Below, piece by piece: positions 18,133 through 27,379 of a stretch of DNA of 64,000 nt. The stretch covers positions 62,001 through 126,000 of the forward strand of contig CAVPHU010000001.1 in NCBI GenBank assembly GCA_963704815.1, written 5' to 3'. Source of the stretch: DATKWD01 sp963704815 (GTDB taxonomy: Bacteria; Actinomycetota; Acidimicrobiia; Acidimicrobiales; Salinilacustritrichaceae). Each line of letters opens with the position of its first letter. The first letter of the stretch is position 1. A program made the translations under genes and the position numbers. A model generated the notes under the pieces. That model ran no database searches and was not told the origin of the DNA. It saw nothing but the letters and a program-made list of their open reading frames with translations.

Positions 18133-18944
18133 TCTCGGGCGAAACCGCGCTGGCTGCGGTGATCGGTTCGCCGGTCCGGCACTCGCTGTCACCCGCGATC
18201 CACAACGCGGCGTTCGCCGCGCTGGGCCTCGATTGGCTGTACGTCGCGTTCGAGGTCGACCCCGGCCATGCCGCAGGCGCGGTCGCAGCCATGCGGACCC
18301 TCGGCCTGCGTGGGATGTCCGTGACGATGCCGCACAAGGTCGACGTGATCGCTGAGCTCGATCGGCTCGACCCCGCGGCAGCTCGGCTGGGCGCGGTCAA
18401 CTGCATCGCCTGGGAGGGCGACGAGCTGGTCGGTCACAACACCGACGGTGCCGGCTTCGTCGACGCGTTGTCCCATGATCTCGGGCTCTCGCCGAGCGGG
18501 CATTCCTTCGGGGTGATCGGTGCCGGTGGAGCGGCCAGAGCGGTGATCGCGGCGCTCGGCGACGCAGGTGCCGACGACGTCGCTGTTGTGAACCGCAGCG
18601 TCGAGCGCGCGAACGTTGCAGCATCCCTGGCCGGTGAGGTCGGGCGGGTCGCGGCCCCGGACGCCCTGGGTGCGGTCGACGTCATCGTGAACGCCACGCC
18701 GGTCGGGATGGGCGACGGCCTGGTTCCGCTCGACCCCGAGATCCTCGACGGCCAGAAGGTGGTCGACCTCGTGTACGACCCGCGCGAGACCCCGCTGCTG
18801 CGAGCTGCTCGCGATCGGGGGCTCGCGGCCGCCAACGGTGCCGGCATGCTCGCGCACCTGTCGGCCCGTTCGTTCCGGCTGTGGACCGGGCGTGACGCTC
18901 CGCTCGCGGTGATGCGAGAGGCAATTGTTCCGAAAAAGGGCTGA
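18129..18944 (+). CDS. aroE: Shikimate dehydrogenase
   Basis: AroE reduces 3-dehydroshikimate to shikimate with NADPH. The 271-residue protein has the substrate site VIGSPVRHSLSPAIHNAAF at the N-terminus, the catalytic MSVTMPHKVDVI lysine motif, GAVNCIAWEGDELVGHNTDG, and the nucleotide loop GAGGAARAVI. The start overlaps the mltG stop as ATGA. The other aro genes of the pathway sit about 6 kb downstream (aroC, aroK, aroB, aroQ). Confidence 0.95.
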   Translation: MISGETALAAVIGSPVRHSLSPAIHNAAFAALGLDWLYVAFEVDPGHAAGAVAAMRTLGLRGMSVTMPHKVDVIAELDRLDPAAARLGAVNCIAWEGDELVGHNTDGAGFVDALSHDLGLSPSGHSFGVIGAGGAARAVIAALGDAGADDVAVVNRSVERANVAASLAGEVGRVAAPDALGAVDVIVNATPVGMGDGLVPLDPEILDGQKVVDLVYDPRETPLLRAARDRGLAAANGAGMLAHLSARSFRLWTGRDAPLAVMREAIVPKKG

Positions 18945-18997
18945 AGGTCACGCCCGAATCCGCCGATGGGAGTTCAAGCGGCGATTTGGAGAACATC

Positions 18998-20131
18998 ATG
19001 GCCCTTCAGGGCACCCTCGAGACCTTTGCGCTACCGGACGTGCTCCGGTTGCTCGACACGACCAAGAACAGCGGCTGCCTCGTGCTGACGGCCGACAGCC
19101 TGACCGGCTCGATCTACCTCGCGGATGGGGCGATCGTTGGCGCCCGGTCGACACGCGTTCCCGACCACCGGTCGGTGCTCGAGGTGGTGTTCGACCTCCT
19201 CCGGTTCACCGAGGGTTCGTTCTCGTTCGACGAGAACGGCCAGGCCGACGAGCCGGGGGATCCCCTCCCGGTCGACGAGACCCTCGTCGAGGCCCAGGCC
19301 ATGCTCGAGGAATGGCGAGAGATCGAGAAGGTCGTCCCGTCGCTCGACCACTGGGTGACCCTCTCGGTTGATCTGCCGAGCCACGAAGTCGTCGTGACCG
19401 CGGCGCGCTGGCGGACCATCGCCGCCGTCGGCGGCGGACGCTCGGTTCGTGGCATCGCCGACTCGCTCGACCTCGGCGAGGTCGACGTCTCCCGGACCGT
19501 GAAAGAGCTCGTCGAGGCCGGCCTGGCTGTGATGGGCGAGGACGTCGGCGCCCGCACCGTGAGCGATCGCCTCTCCTCGCTCGCCGAGGCCCAGAGCCGA
19601 CCGAGCAACGGCAGCGAGCCGCCGGCGGCGGTCGAGACCGTCGTCGAACCCGTGCCGGCACCGGAGGTCGCGGTCGAACCCGAATCGGCGACCGGGTTCG
19701 ACCCGTCCGAGCTCGAGCAGAGCATGTCGTCGAACGGCGACAACGTCGTCCAGCTCGATTCCCGGTCGGCCGAGCCGACGGGTGATCCGCTCGCCGATGC
19801 AGGCTTCTCGGCCGACGAAGCCTTCCTGGCCGACGTGTTTCCCGGTTTGGCGGGGAAGTCCGGCGAATCGGCCGGTGAGCCCGAGCCCGAGCCCGCGGCC
19901 GGTCACGCCACGTTCGAGACCCCGGCCGTCCCCGATCTGCCCGAGGTGACCGACGACGAACTGTCCCGCCAGCTGGCCAACCTGAGCCCGAAGGCTGCGG
20001 CCGCGGTCCAGGCAGCGTCCGAGGCGTCGACCGAGGCGGAGCGCGACGCCGCACTCGACGAGGTCGTCGAGGACGACGAGGACATCAACCGGGGCCTGCT
20101 GCTCAAGTTCCTCGGATCGGTCAACAACTGA
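18998..20131 (+). CDS. DUF4388 domain protein of unknown function
   Basis: The first 120 residues fit the DUF4388 (PATAN-like) pattern: MALQGTLETFALPDVLRLLD, NSGCLVLTADSLTGSIYLADG, and a downstream helix set. Such domains are found in bacterial signalling and gliding proteins but the role is unknown. A winged-helix-like part follows (GIADSLDLGEVDVSRTVKELVEAG), and then a long acidic, low-complexity region to residue 377. ATG 18998 is preferred because GGAGA lies five bases upstream. It ends convergent with the next gene, overlapping by 11 bases. Confidence 0.75.
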   Translation: MALQGTLETFALPDVLRLLDTTKNSGCLVLTADSLTGSIYLADGAIVGARSTRVPDHRSVLEVVFDLLRFTEGSFSFDENGQADEPGDPLPVDETLVEAQAMLEEWREIEKVVPSLDHWVTLSVDLPSHEVVVTAARWRTIAAVGGGRSVRGIADSLDLGEVDVSRTVKELVEAGLAVMGEDVGARTVSDRLSSLAEAQSRPSNGSEPPAAVETVVEPVPAPEVAVEPESATGFDPSELEQSMSSNGDNVVQLDSRSAEPTGDPLADAGFSADEAFLADVFPGLAGKSGESAGEPEPEPAAGHATFETPAVPDLPEVTDDELSRQLANLSPKAAAAVQAASEASTEAERDAALDEVVEDDEDINRGLLLKFLGSVNN

Positions 20132-21224
20132 TCAGTTCCGCCAGCCGGCGGTCATAGCGCTCGGCAACGGCGGGCCAGGCGTATCGCCGCCGCACGGCGT
20201 CGGTCAGTCCTGCGGTCGGCCTTGCGCCCTGTGCGCACCGGCTGATGGCATCGTCGAGACGATCGTCGAGCGCGGCGTCGTCGTCGTAGAGCAGATGGGC
20301 GAACTCGGGGGTCAGCATCTCGGGGTAAGCCAGATCGTCGGGGAGGACCGGCACGCACCCGGCCGCGATCGCTTCAGCGATAGCGATGCCGAAGAACTCG
20401 TGCCGGGCGGTGCTTACGACCACCTCGGCCCGGTCGAGAAGGCCGGCATAGTCCGTCGCGTCGGCCTCGCCGAAGTGCACCAGCCTCGCCGCATGCCGCC
20501 GCCGCGCCCGCTCGAACTCCGCCGGCTGCTGCCGGAAGCTCTGCCCGGCGATGGCGAGTCGAAACTCGGTACCCCGATCGGCGGCTCGGTCGACGGCCGC
20601 AAGGAAGCGGCCTGGGTCCTTGTCGTACTCCCACCGCTGGTTCCAGAGCACCAATGGCGGTTCGGCGCCGACCTCCGGCTGCGACGCTGGATCGCGGACC
20701 GTGATCCCGACCGGCATGACGGAGCTGCGCTCCAACACCGGAGCGATCAGGTGCGTGTGCCGGTGGTCGGGCATGGCCCCGAGCAGACCGGGAAGCGCCC
20801 GTTCCACCTCCGCGACATGGAACTCGCTGTTGAACCAGACCTCGTCGGCGGCAGCCATCGACATCCAGTTCTTCAGGCCGTACGAGAGGTCGGGAAGTGC
20901 GCCCGGGGCCAGGGGGTAGGTGAGCTGGTTCTCGTGGAAGTAGGCCACGACCACGGCGCTCGCCAGGCTCGCGCGGGCGATGCCACGGAACGACGAGAGG
21001 TCGACCATGTCGGACGCGAGGACCGCATCGGGTGTTCGGCCCCGCTGACGCACCAACTCGTCGAGATCGGAGGCGAGGGTGAGCGCCGCGCCGTGCATCC
21101 GCCACTTCCAGAACGAGCCGCGATGTCCGAGCACACTGACGTCGTGGGAGCTGTGGGCCGCGTAGCCGTCGGCCCACGCCCGGTGGCTGCCGTCGTAGTA
21201 CGGCTCGACGACGACCACCCACAT
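20121..21224 (-). CDS. DUF3524 glycosyltransferase, tRNA-queuosine mannosyltransferase-like
   Basis: The 367-residue protein opens MWVVVVEPYYDGSHRAWADG, a hallmark of the DUF3524/GTDC1 family. Vertebrate GTDC1 (QTMAN) adds mannose to queuosine in tRNA-Asp. The C-terminal half is a GT-B donor domain with VVVSTARHEFFGIAIAEAIAAGCVPVLP, the EX7E-like motif of GT4 enzymes. ATG 21224 is chosen by this N-terminus; longer forms add low-quality sequence. No queuosine synthesis gene is visible here, so a tRNA role is inferred from family membership only. Confidence 0.8.
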   Translation of the reverse strand: MWVVVVEPYYDGSHRAWADGYAAHSSHDVSVLGHRGSFWKWRMHGAALTLASDLDELVRQRGRTPDAVLASDMVDLSSFRGIARASLASAVVVAYFHENQLTYPLAPGALPDLSYGLKNWMSMAAADEVWFNSEFHVAEVERALPGLLGAMPDHRHTHLIAPVLERSSVMPVGITVRDPASQPEVGAEPPLVLWNQRWEYDKDPGRFLAAVDRAADRGTEFRLAIAGQSFRQQPAEFERARRRHAARLVHFGEADATDYAGLLDRAEVVVSTARHEFFGIAIAEAIAAGCVPVLPDDLAYPEMLTPEFAHLLYDDDAALDDRLDDAISRCAQGARPTAGLTDAVRRRYAWPAVAERYDRRLAELISC

Positions 21225-21275
21225 CGGCCCATTGTGGCCGGTGGGGCCTCTGCCGATCGACGACGGCCAACTACC

Positions 21276-21995
21276 GTGCGCACGATCCGCCGCCTTCTCG
21301 TGACCCTGGCGCTCGTGGCTGCCGGCTGCGGCGCCGATGCGAGCGAACCCGTGCTCCACACGGCGGCCTCGCTCACCGACGTCGCACCCGAACTGGTCGA
21401 GGCCTATCGGTCAGATGGCGGCATCGCCGACTTCGATCTCAACATCGGCGGGAGCTCGACCCTCGCGTTCCAGATCCAGGACGGGGCGCCGTCGGGGGTC
21501 TTCCTCTCGGCCGACGAGGAGACCATGGGCCTCGTCGTCGGGTCGGCCGATGCCGAGACGCCGGTCGTGTTCGCCCGGAACCGTCTCGTGCTCGTCCGGC
21601 GACCCGGTGCCGACGTGCGCGACCTGGCCGACCTGGCCGACCCGGATCTGCTGGTCGGTCTGTGCTCGGCAACGGTGCCGTGCGGCCGGTTGGCTCGGGC
21701 CGAGCTCGCTGCGCGGGGCATCGAACCCGCGCTCGACACCGAGGAGCCCGACGTCCGGAGCCTGCTGGCCAAGGTGGCCTCGGGCGAACTCGATGCCGCA
21801 CTCGTCTACGCCACCGACGTCGCGGCCGCCGGCTCGACCGTCGAGGTGGTCGAGACCGACCTGACCGAATCGACGCCCTATTCGGCCGCGGTCGTCGGGG
21901 CGACACCGCCGGCCGGCAGTTTCGAGTTCGTGGAGTTCCTCTCGTCGGCCCAGGCGCAGGACATCCTCGAGGCCGCAGGGTTCGAGGTGCCATGA
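21276..21995 (+). CDS. modA: Molybdate ABC transporter substrate-binding lipoprotein
   Basis: ModA captures molybdate outside the membrane. The 239-residue precursor has a signal peptide RRLLVTLALVAAG followed by Cys18, a probable lipoprotein cysteine. The mature part shows ModA features: HTAASLTDVAPELVEAY, NIGGSSTLAFQIQDGAP, and the C-terminal SGELDAALVYATDV. Start GTG 21276 supplies the positively charged signal; GTG 21300 would leave it too short. It overlaps modB as ATGA. Molybdenum use fits the mogA gene at 52.3 kb. Confidence 0.9.
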   Translation: MRTIRRLLVTLALVAAGCGADASEPVLHTAASLTDVAPELVEAYRSDGGIADFDLNIGGSSTLAFQIQDGAPSGVFLSADEETMGLVVGSADAETPVVFARNRLVLVRRPGADVRDLADLADPDLLVGLCSATVPCGRLARAELAARGIEPALDTEEPDVRSLLAKVASGELDAALVYATDVAAAGSTVEVVETDLTESTPYSAAVVGATPPAGSFEFVEFLSSAQAQDILEAAGFEVP

Positions 21996-22786
21996 CCGGT
22001 CGGAGGTCGGGTCTCCCGCGAGGTATGGGCGTGCTGGTCGCCGTCGCCGTCGTGCTGCTGGTCCTCCCGCTGTTGGCCATCGTGGTGCGGACGCCTTGGG
22101 CCGACCTCGGAGAGGTGATCGCGAGGCCGGTCGTCGCCGACGCGCTGCGGCTGTCGGTGGTGACCGCGGTCGTCTCCGCCCTGTGCTGCGTCGTCCTCGG
22201 TACCCCGTTGGCCATGTTCCTGGCCACGGCATCGGGAGGGCCGGCCGTGGCCGTGCGATCGCTGGTCCTGCTCCCCCTGGTGCTTCCGCCAGTCGTCGGC
22301 GGCGTGGCACTGCTCGAAGCCTTCGGTCGGCGAGGCCTGCTCGGGTCGCCGCTCGACGCCATCGGCATCCGGCTGCCCTTCACCCCGGCTGCGGTGGTGC
22401 TGGCGCAGGTGTTCGTCGCCCTTCCGTTCTTCGTGGTGACCGTCGAGGCGGGCCTGCGAGGCGTCGACGCCCGTCTTCCCCAAGCCGCCGAAGCGCTCGG
22501 GGCCGGTCGCTGGCTCGTCTTCCGACGGATCACGCTTCCGTTGATCGGCCCATCGCTGCTCGCCGGGACGGCGCTCGCCCTGGCTCGCGCCCTCGGGGAG
22601 TTCGGAGCCACCATCACCTTCGCCGGCAATCTCGGCGGGCGGACCCAGACCATGCCGCTGGCGGTCGTGGAGGCGCTTCGCTCGGATCCCGATGCCGCCC
22701 TCGCGTTGAGCGTGGTCCTCGTCGCGGCGTCGCTGGCCGTCCTCGTGGGTCTCCGGGGCCGCTGGCTCTCGGGACTCCGGCCATGA
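21992..22786 (+). CDS. modB: Molybdate ABC transporter permease
   Basis: ModB forms the membrane channel of the molybdate importer. The 264-residue protein has five to six helices and the EAA loop ALGAGRWLVFRRITLPLIGPS (written in part) that contacts the ATPase, followed by GTALALARALGEFGATITFAGN, characteristic of ModB/CysT. It starts inside the modA stop and overlaps modC as ATGA, so the three subunits are probably coupled. Confidence 0.93.
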   Translation: MTGRRSGLPRGMGVLVAVAVVLLVLPLLAIVVRTPWADLGEVIARPVVADALRLSVVTAVVSALCCVVLGTPLAMFLATASGGPAVAVRSLVLLPLVLPPVVGGVALLEAFGRRGLLGSPLDAIGIRLPFTPAAVVLAQVFVALPFFVVTVEAGLRGVDARLPQAAEALGAGRWLVFRRITLPLIGPSLLAGTALALARALGEFGATITFAGNLGGRTQTMPLAVVEALRSDPDAALALSVVLVAASLAVLVGLRGRWLSGLRP

Positions 22787-23796
22787 GCGACCGCCGTCGG
22801 ATCACCGTCCACCGCGACGGCTTCGACCTCGATGTCGAGCTCCGGCTGGCGCCGTCGACCGTGGTCGCCGTCATGGGGCCGAACGGTGCGGGCAAGACCA
22901 CGCTGCTTCACGCCTTGGCCGGGCTCGACGTCGAGGGATCCGCCCGCACGACCGGCAGCGTCGGACTGCTCTTCCAGGACCTGCGGCTGTTCCCCCACCT
23001 GAGTGCCCGGGACAACGTGGCCTTCGCCCACGAGGCCCAGGGTGCGACGCGTCGCGAGGCGAGGACCCGGGCCGGGGCCGATCTGGCCCGGCTCGGTGTC
23101 GCCCACCTCGCCGATCGGCGACCGACCGAGTTGTCCGGCGGTGAGGCACAGCGGGTCGCGCTCGCCCGCAGCCTGGTGGGCGACCCACCGCTCCTGCTGC
23201 TCGACGAGCCGTTCGCCAACCTGGACGCCTCGGCCCGCCAGGATCTGCGGCGCGACCTCCCCGACGTGCTGCGCTCCGGTGGTCGCTGCACGATCGTCGT
23301 CACCCACGACCCGGTCGACGCCGTGGTCCTCGCGGACCACGTGGTGGTCGTCGAGGAGGGCCGGGTCACCCACGAGGGAACCTCGAGCGAGATCGCTCGT
23401 CACCCGCGCACCTCGTGGGCCGCAGGACTGGTGGGGGTGAACCTGGTCCGAGGCACCGGAACCATCGAAGGCGTCCGTACCGAGACGGGCGCGTTGATCG
23501 TCTGCGCGGACCCGGTGCCCGAAGGGAGCGACATGCTCGCCCGCTTCGACCCGGGAGCGGTCGCCCTGCACACCGTCCGCCCGCGGGCCTCGAGCGCTCG
23601 AAACATCTGGACCGGCGAGGTGATCGGTGCCGAAGGGGTGGGCACCCGGGTTCGGATCGACGTCGATGGACCGGTCCCGTTGGTGGCCGAGCTCACGCCG
23701 GCGTCGGTGGAGCGACTCGGGCTCGTACCGGGCAGAGAGGTCTGGGCCGAGGTCAAAGCGACCGAAGTCACGGCCTACGCGGCTCCGCTGCGCTGA
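22783..23796 (+). CDS. modC: Molybdate ABC transporter ATP-binding protein
   Basis: ModC drives molybdate import. Seen are Walker A GPNGAGKTTLLHAL (about residue 31), the Q-loop LLFQDLRLFPHL, the signature LSGGEAQRVALARSL, Walker B LLLLDEPFANLD and the switch histidine VTHD. Residues 225-337 form the accessory region with a TOBE-type end (ARNIWTGEVIGAEG) that may sense molybdate. Its length of 337 residues is typical of full ModC. Confidence 0.93.
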   Translation: MSDRRRITVHRDGFDLDVELRLAPSTVVAVMGPNGAGKTTLLHALAGLDVEGSARTTGSVGLLFQDLRLFPHLSARDNVAFAHEAQGATRREARTRAGADLARLGVAHLADRRPTELSGGEAQRVALARSLVGDPPLLLLDEPFANLDASARQDLRRDLPDVLRSGGRCTIVVTHDPVDAVVLADHVVVVEEGRVTHEGTSSEIARHPRTSWAAGLVGVNLVRGTGTIEGVRTETGALIVCADPVPEGSDMLARFDPGAVALHTVRPRASSARNIWTGEVIGAEGVGTRVRIDVDGPVPLVAELTPASVERLGLVPGREVWAEVKATEVTAYAAPLR

Positions 23797-23801
23797 CGTC
23801 G

Positions 23802-23807
23802 TACCTT
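23802..23807 (+). promoter_or_regulatory. Probable -10 box of leaderless prepilin peptidase promoter
   Basis: TACCTT ends 7 bases before GTG 23815 and lies six bases after the modC stop. No ribosome-binding site is visible. Confidence 0.45.
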
Positions 23808-23814
23808 GTCGCCG

Positions 23815-24639
23815 GTGGACGTCGCCTTCGTCATCTCCCTCGCCGTCGCCGGGATCGTCGTCGCCTCGTTCCTGAATGCCGCCATCGTCCGTTGGGTCGG
23901 GTGGAGGGTCGTCCTCCCGCAGTTCGGTCAGATGGTGTCCGGTCCCGACGCCATCCGAGCCACGCCGGCTCGCTGCGCGTGGTGCGGGGCGGCGCTGTCG
24001 CCGTGGGGATCGCGCTCGATCTCGTGGATCGGGACCTTCGGCCGCTGCCGCGGCCCCGAACGCCACCCCCTGGCGAGGCGCTACCTGATGGTCGAGGTGC
24101 TGGTGGCCGGGCTCTGGGTCGGCGCAGGCGCGGTGTACGGGAGCACGCTCGAGATCATCCCGGTCCTGATCCTGTTCGCATCGCTCGTCGCCATGGCGGC
24201 CGTCGATCTGTGGGTCATGCGCATTCCGAACCGGTTCATCTACGCCACCCATGCCCTGCTGATCCCGTCGATCGTCCTCGTGTCGGTCATCGACGGCGAA
24301 CCGGGTCGCATCGCCGGCGCGGCGATCGGAGCCCTGGCGTACTTCGGGTTCCTGTTCCTGTTCCACATCGTGAGCCCTCGGCGGATGGGCTTCGGCGACG
24401 TCCGCCTCGCCGGTGTCATGGGCCTGGTGCTGGGTTGGCTCGGTTGGCGTCCCGATCTCTGGATCACCTTTCCGCTGGCCTGGGTCATCTGGGGTGCCCT
24501 GATCGGTTCGCTGCTCGGCACGCTGATGGGCATCACCTCGCTGATCGCCCGGCGGCGCAGTCGACCGTTCCCGTTCGGGCCGGCCCTGGCGATCGGGTGT
24601 GTCGTCGTGGTCCTGGCGGGCGAATCGATCATCGGCTGA
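23815..24639 (+). CDS. Type IV prepilin leader peptidase (A24 family)
   Basis: A24 peptidases cut and methylate type IV pilin and related leaders at the inner membrane. The 274-residue protein has about seven helices, a CAWCGA-type cysteine pair region after the first helix, and the two catalytic aspartates in AAVDLWVMRIPNRF and RRMGFGDVRLAGVMG (GxGD type). GTG 23815 is preferred over TTG 23806 since it leaves room for the -10 box. No pilin gene is in the window. Confidence 0.88.
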   Translation: MDVAFVISLAVAGIVVASFLNAAIVRWVGWRVVLPQFGQMVSGPDAIRATPARCAWCGAALSPWGSRSISWIGTFGRCRGPERHPLARRYLMVEVLVAGLWVGAGAVYGSTLEIIPVLILFASLVAMAAVDLWVMRIPNRFIYATHALLIPSIVLVSVIDGEPGRIAGAAIGALAYFGFLFLFHIVSPRRMGFGDVRLAGVMGLVLGWLGWRPDLWITFPLAWVIWGALIGSLLGTLMGITSLIARRRSRPFPFGPALAIGCVVVVLAGESIIG

Positions 24640-24653
24640 ACCGGGCGGACCAG

Positions 24654-24659
24654 TACCCT
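24654..24659 (+). promoter_or_regulatory. Probable -10 box of leaderless aroC promoter
   Basis: TACCCT ends 10 bases before the aroC ATG. It probably drives the aroC-aroK-aroB-aroQ-pepP run. Confidence 0.5.
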
Positions 24660-24669
24660 TCGACGGGTC

Positions 24670-25842
24670 ATGTTGCGCTTTCTCACCGCCGGCGAGTCCC
24701 ATGGCGCCGCCCTCGTCGTGATCGTCGAAGGCCTGCCCGCAGGCCTCGAGGTGACAACCGCGGACATCGCGTCCGAGTTGGCCCGACGCCGCCTGGGGTT
24801 CGGGCGCGGGCCACGCATGCGCTTCGAGCAGGACGAGATCGGTCTCGTCGGCGGGGTTCGGCACGGTCGGACCCTCGGGTCACCGGTGGCGATCGAGATC
24901 GCGAACTCGGAGTGGAAGCGCTCGGACAAGTGGCACGAGGAGATGTCGCCGGCCCCCGGCGCCACCAAGGATCCGCTCACCCAGCCCCGCCCGGGCCATG
25001 CGGATCTCGCAGGCATGCAGAAGTACGGCTTCAGCGATGCCCGTGACGTCCTCGAGCGTGCCTCGGCCCGCGAGACCGCCGCCCGGGTGGCCGCGGGGGC
25101 GCTGGCCAAGCTGTTGCTCGGGACCCTCGGTGTCGAGGTGATCTCGCACGTGATCCAGATGGGAGCGGCCCGCGTCCCTGCCGCTTCGCCTCGCCCGTCG
25201 CCGGCCGATCTCGAGACCGTCGATGCCAACGAGGTCCGGTGCTTCGACCCCGACGCCGCCGCAGCCATGGTGGCCGAGATCAAGGCGGCCGCCAAGGAAG
25301 GCGACAGTCTCGGCGGCATCGTCGAGGTCATCGCGACCTCGGTTCCGGTCGGACTCGGGAGCCATGTGCACTGGGACCGCAAGATCGACGGCATGCTGGC
25401 GCAGGCGCTGATGAGCATCCAAGCAGTCAAGGGCGTCGAGATCGGCGACGGCTTCGAAGTGGCGAGCCGGGTCGGGAGCGAGGCCCACGATCCGATCAGA
25501 TGGGACGCCGGCGAAGGTGCCTACGTGCGCGAGAGCGCACTCGCCGGCGGCGTCGAGGGGGGTATGACCTCCGGCGAAGACGTCATCGTCCGTGCGGCCA
25601 TGAAACCGCTGGCGAGCCTCAACAAGCCGGTGCTCAAGACGGTCGACACCGTCACCAAGGAGGAGACGGTGTCGTTCAAGGAGCGCACCGACGTCACCGC
25701 CGTGCCCGCCATGGGGGTGGTGGCCGAGACGATGGTGGCGCTGGTGCTGGCGGGCGAGGCGACCCGCAAGTTCGGCGGCGACTCCGTCGACGAGTTCACG
25801 ACCAACGCCGAGGCGTACGCGGCCGCCGTCGCGGCACGGTGA
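24670..25842 (+). CDS. aroC: Chorismate synthase
   Basis: AroC converts EPSP to chorismate, using reduced FMN. The 390-residue protein has all family signatures: RFLTAGESHGAALVVIVEG at the N-terminus, GFGRGPRMRFEQDEI, PRPGHADLAGMQKYG, RASARETAARVAAGA, and GGMTSGEDVIVRAAMKP. FMN supply links it to the riboflavin operon further on. The stop overlaps aroK as GTGA. Confidence 0.97.
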   Translation: MLRFLTAGESHGAALVVIVEGLPAGLEVTTADIASELARRRLGFGRGPRMRFEQDEIGLVGGVRHGRTLGSPVAIEIANSEWKRSDKWHEEMSPAPGATKDPLTQPRPGHADLAGMQKYGFSDARDVLERASARETAARVAAGALAKLLLGTLGVEVISHVIQMGAARVPAASPRPSPADLETVDANEVRCFDPDAAAAMVAEIKAAAKEGDSLGGIVEVIATSVPVGLGSHVHWDRKIDGMLAQALMSIQAVKGVEIGDGFEVASRVGSEAHDPIRWDAGEGAYVRESALAGGVEGGMTSGEDVIVRAAMKPLASLNKPVLKTVDTVTKEETVSFKERTDVTAVPAMGVVAETMVALVLAGEATRKFGGDSVDEFTTNAEAYAAAVAAR

Positions 25843-26378
25843 CCCCGACCGGCCGCCATGTCGTGTTGGTGGGGTTGATGGCCACCGGCAAGTCGACCGT
25901 CGGTGCCCTGCTGGCCGATCGCCTCGGCCGCGTCGCCGTCGACTCCGATCAGCAGATCGAGGCCGCACAGGGCCGGAGCGTGCGTGAGATCTTCGCCAGC
26001 GACGGCGAACCGGCTTTTCGCGCGCTCGAGACGCAGGCGCTGCTCGACGCGCTCGAGCAGCCCGAACCGCTTGTCGTCGCCGCAGCCGGAGGGGTGGTCC
26101 TCGACCCCGCCAACCGACGGGCGCTCGCCGACGAGCGGTGCTTCGTGGTCTGGCTTCGAGCCGATCCCCACGTGTTGGCCGAGCGCGCATCCAGGGCCGA
26201 TCATCGCCCGCTGCTCGACGACGACCCGGTCGGGCGCATGCAGGCCATGTCCACCGACCGTGAGCCGCTCTACGCCGAGGTCGCCGACGCGATCATCGAC
26301 CTGGACGACCGGACCGCCGACGCCGTGGCCGACGAGGTGGCGCGACTGCTGCCCGACCCTTTCGTGGGCGACCGATGA
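25839..26378 (+). CDS. aroK: Shikimate kinase
   Basis: AroK phosphorylates shikimate. The 179-residue protein has the P-loop GLMATGKSTVG near residue 12, the shikimate-binding acid region VDSDQQIEAAQGRSVREIF, AAAGGVVLDPANR and the LID residue region ADHRPLL. GTG 25839 overlaps the aroC stop; the ATGA at its end opens aroB. Length and motifs are normal. Confidence 0.95.
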   Translation: MTPTGRHVVLVGLMATGKSTVGALLADRLGRVAVDSDQQIEAAQGRSVREIFASDGEPAFRALETQALLDALEQPEPLVVAAAGGVVLDPANRRALADERCFVVWLRADPHVLAERASRADHRPLLDDDPVGRMQAMSTDREPLYAEVADAIIDLDDRTADAVADEVARLLPDPFVGDR

Positions 26379-27379
26379 TCCGGGTGGCGGTACCGCTGGA
26401 TGATCGTTCCTACGAGGTCCTGGTCGGCGAGCACATCCTCGGCGCGCTTCCGTCGCTGCTGCCTCCTGGCGCCACCCGCGCCGCCGTGGTGACCCAGGAG
26501 TCCATCGGCGTCGCCGTCGACCCCGGGGTCGAACACCGGGTGTTCACCCTCGGCGACGGCGAAGCCGCGAAGAACCTCTCGACCGTCGAAGCACTGTGCC
26601 GGCAGTGGGCATCGTGGGGCATGACCCGTGCCGACGTCGTCGTCGCCGTCGGCGGGGGCGTGGTCACCGACACCGCGGGGTTCGCCGCCGCCGTCTACCA
26701 CCGCGGGATCGCCGTCGTCCACGTGCCCACCACCCTGCTCGGCATGATCGATGCCGCCGTGGGAGGCAAGACCGGGGTCAACCTTCCGGAGGGAAAGAAC
26801 CTCGTCGGGGCGTTCTGGCAGCCGCACGGCGTGGTGTGCGACCTCGCGACGCTGGCCACGCTTCCCGAGCGCGAACAGCGGAGTGGCCTGGGCGAGCAGG
26901 CGAAGTACCACTTCCTTACGGGGGCCGACCTCGGGTCGCTCGATCCGGTCGAGCGGGTCGCCGCATGCGTGCGCATCAAGGCCGAGATCGTGGGTGCGGA
27001 CGAACGGGAGGGAGGCCGCCGCGCGATCCTCAACTACGGCCACACCCTGGCCCACGCCCTCGAGACCTCGGGAAGTTACGACCTGCGGCACGGCGAGGCG
27101 GTCGGGATCGGACTCGTCTATGCCGCCGAGCTGGCCCTGCTGCTGCGCAGGATCGACGAGCGCCGCGTCGAGGAGCATCGTTCGGTCGTCTCGGCGTACG
27201 GCCTCGACGTCACCCTTCCCGACGGCGCGGCCGCCGACGAGCTCATCGAACTCATGCGACGCGACAAGAAGGCCCTGACAGGCTTGACGTTCGCGCTCGA
27301 CGGCCCCGACGGCGTCGAGATCGTCGCCGGAGTCGATCCCCACATCGCCCGCCGTGCCCTGGAGAGCATCACCCCATGA
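26375..27379 (+). CDS. aroB: 3-dehydroquinate synthase
   Basis: AroB cyclises DAHP to 3-dehydroquinate. The 334-residue protein contains the NAD-binding VVAVGGGVVTDTAGFAAAV, the zinc-site helix beginning RSGLGEQAKYHFL, and NYGHTLAHALE with metal-binding histidines. The start is fixed by the ATGA overlap with aroK. The stop again overlaps an ATG (27376) that opens a five-codon ORF leading to aroQ. Confidence 0.96.
   Translation: MIRVAVPLDDRSYEVLVGEHILGALPSLLPPGATRAAVVTQESIGVAVDPGVEHRVFTLGDGEAAKNLSTVEALCRQWASWGMTRADVVVAVGGGVVTDTAGFAAAVYHRGIAVVHVPTTLLGMIDAAVGGKTGVNLPEGKNLVGAFWQPHGVVCDLATLATLPEREQRSGLGEQAKYHFLTGADLGSLDPVERVAACVRIKAEIVGADEREGGRRAILNYGHTLAHALETSGSYDLRHGEAVGIGLVYAAELALLLRRIDERRVEEHRSVVSAYGLDVTLPDGAAADELIELMRRDKKALTGLTFALDGPDGVEIVAGVDPHIARRALESITP

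Noticed and set aside
21272..21277. TACCGT as -10 box of a leaderless modA
   Set aside because: It overlaps the best start codon (GTG 21276), which is needed for a working signal peptide.
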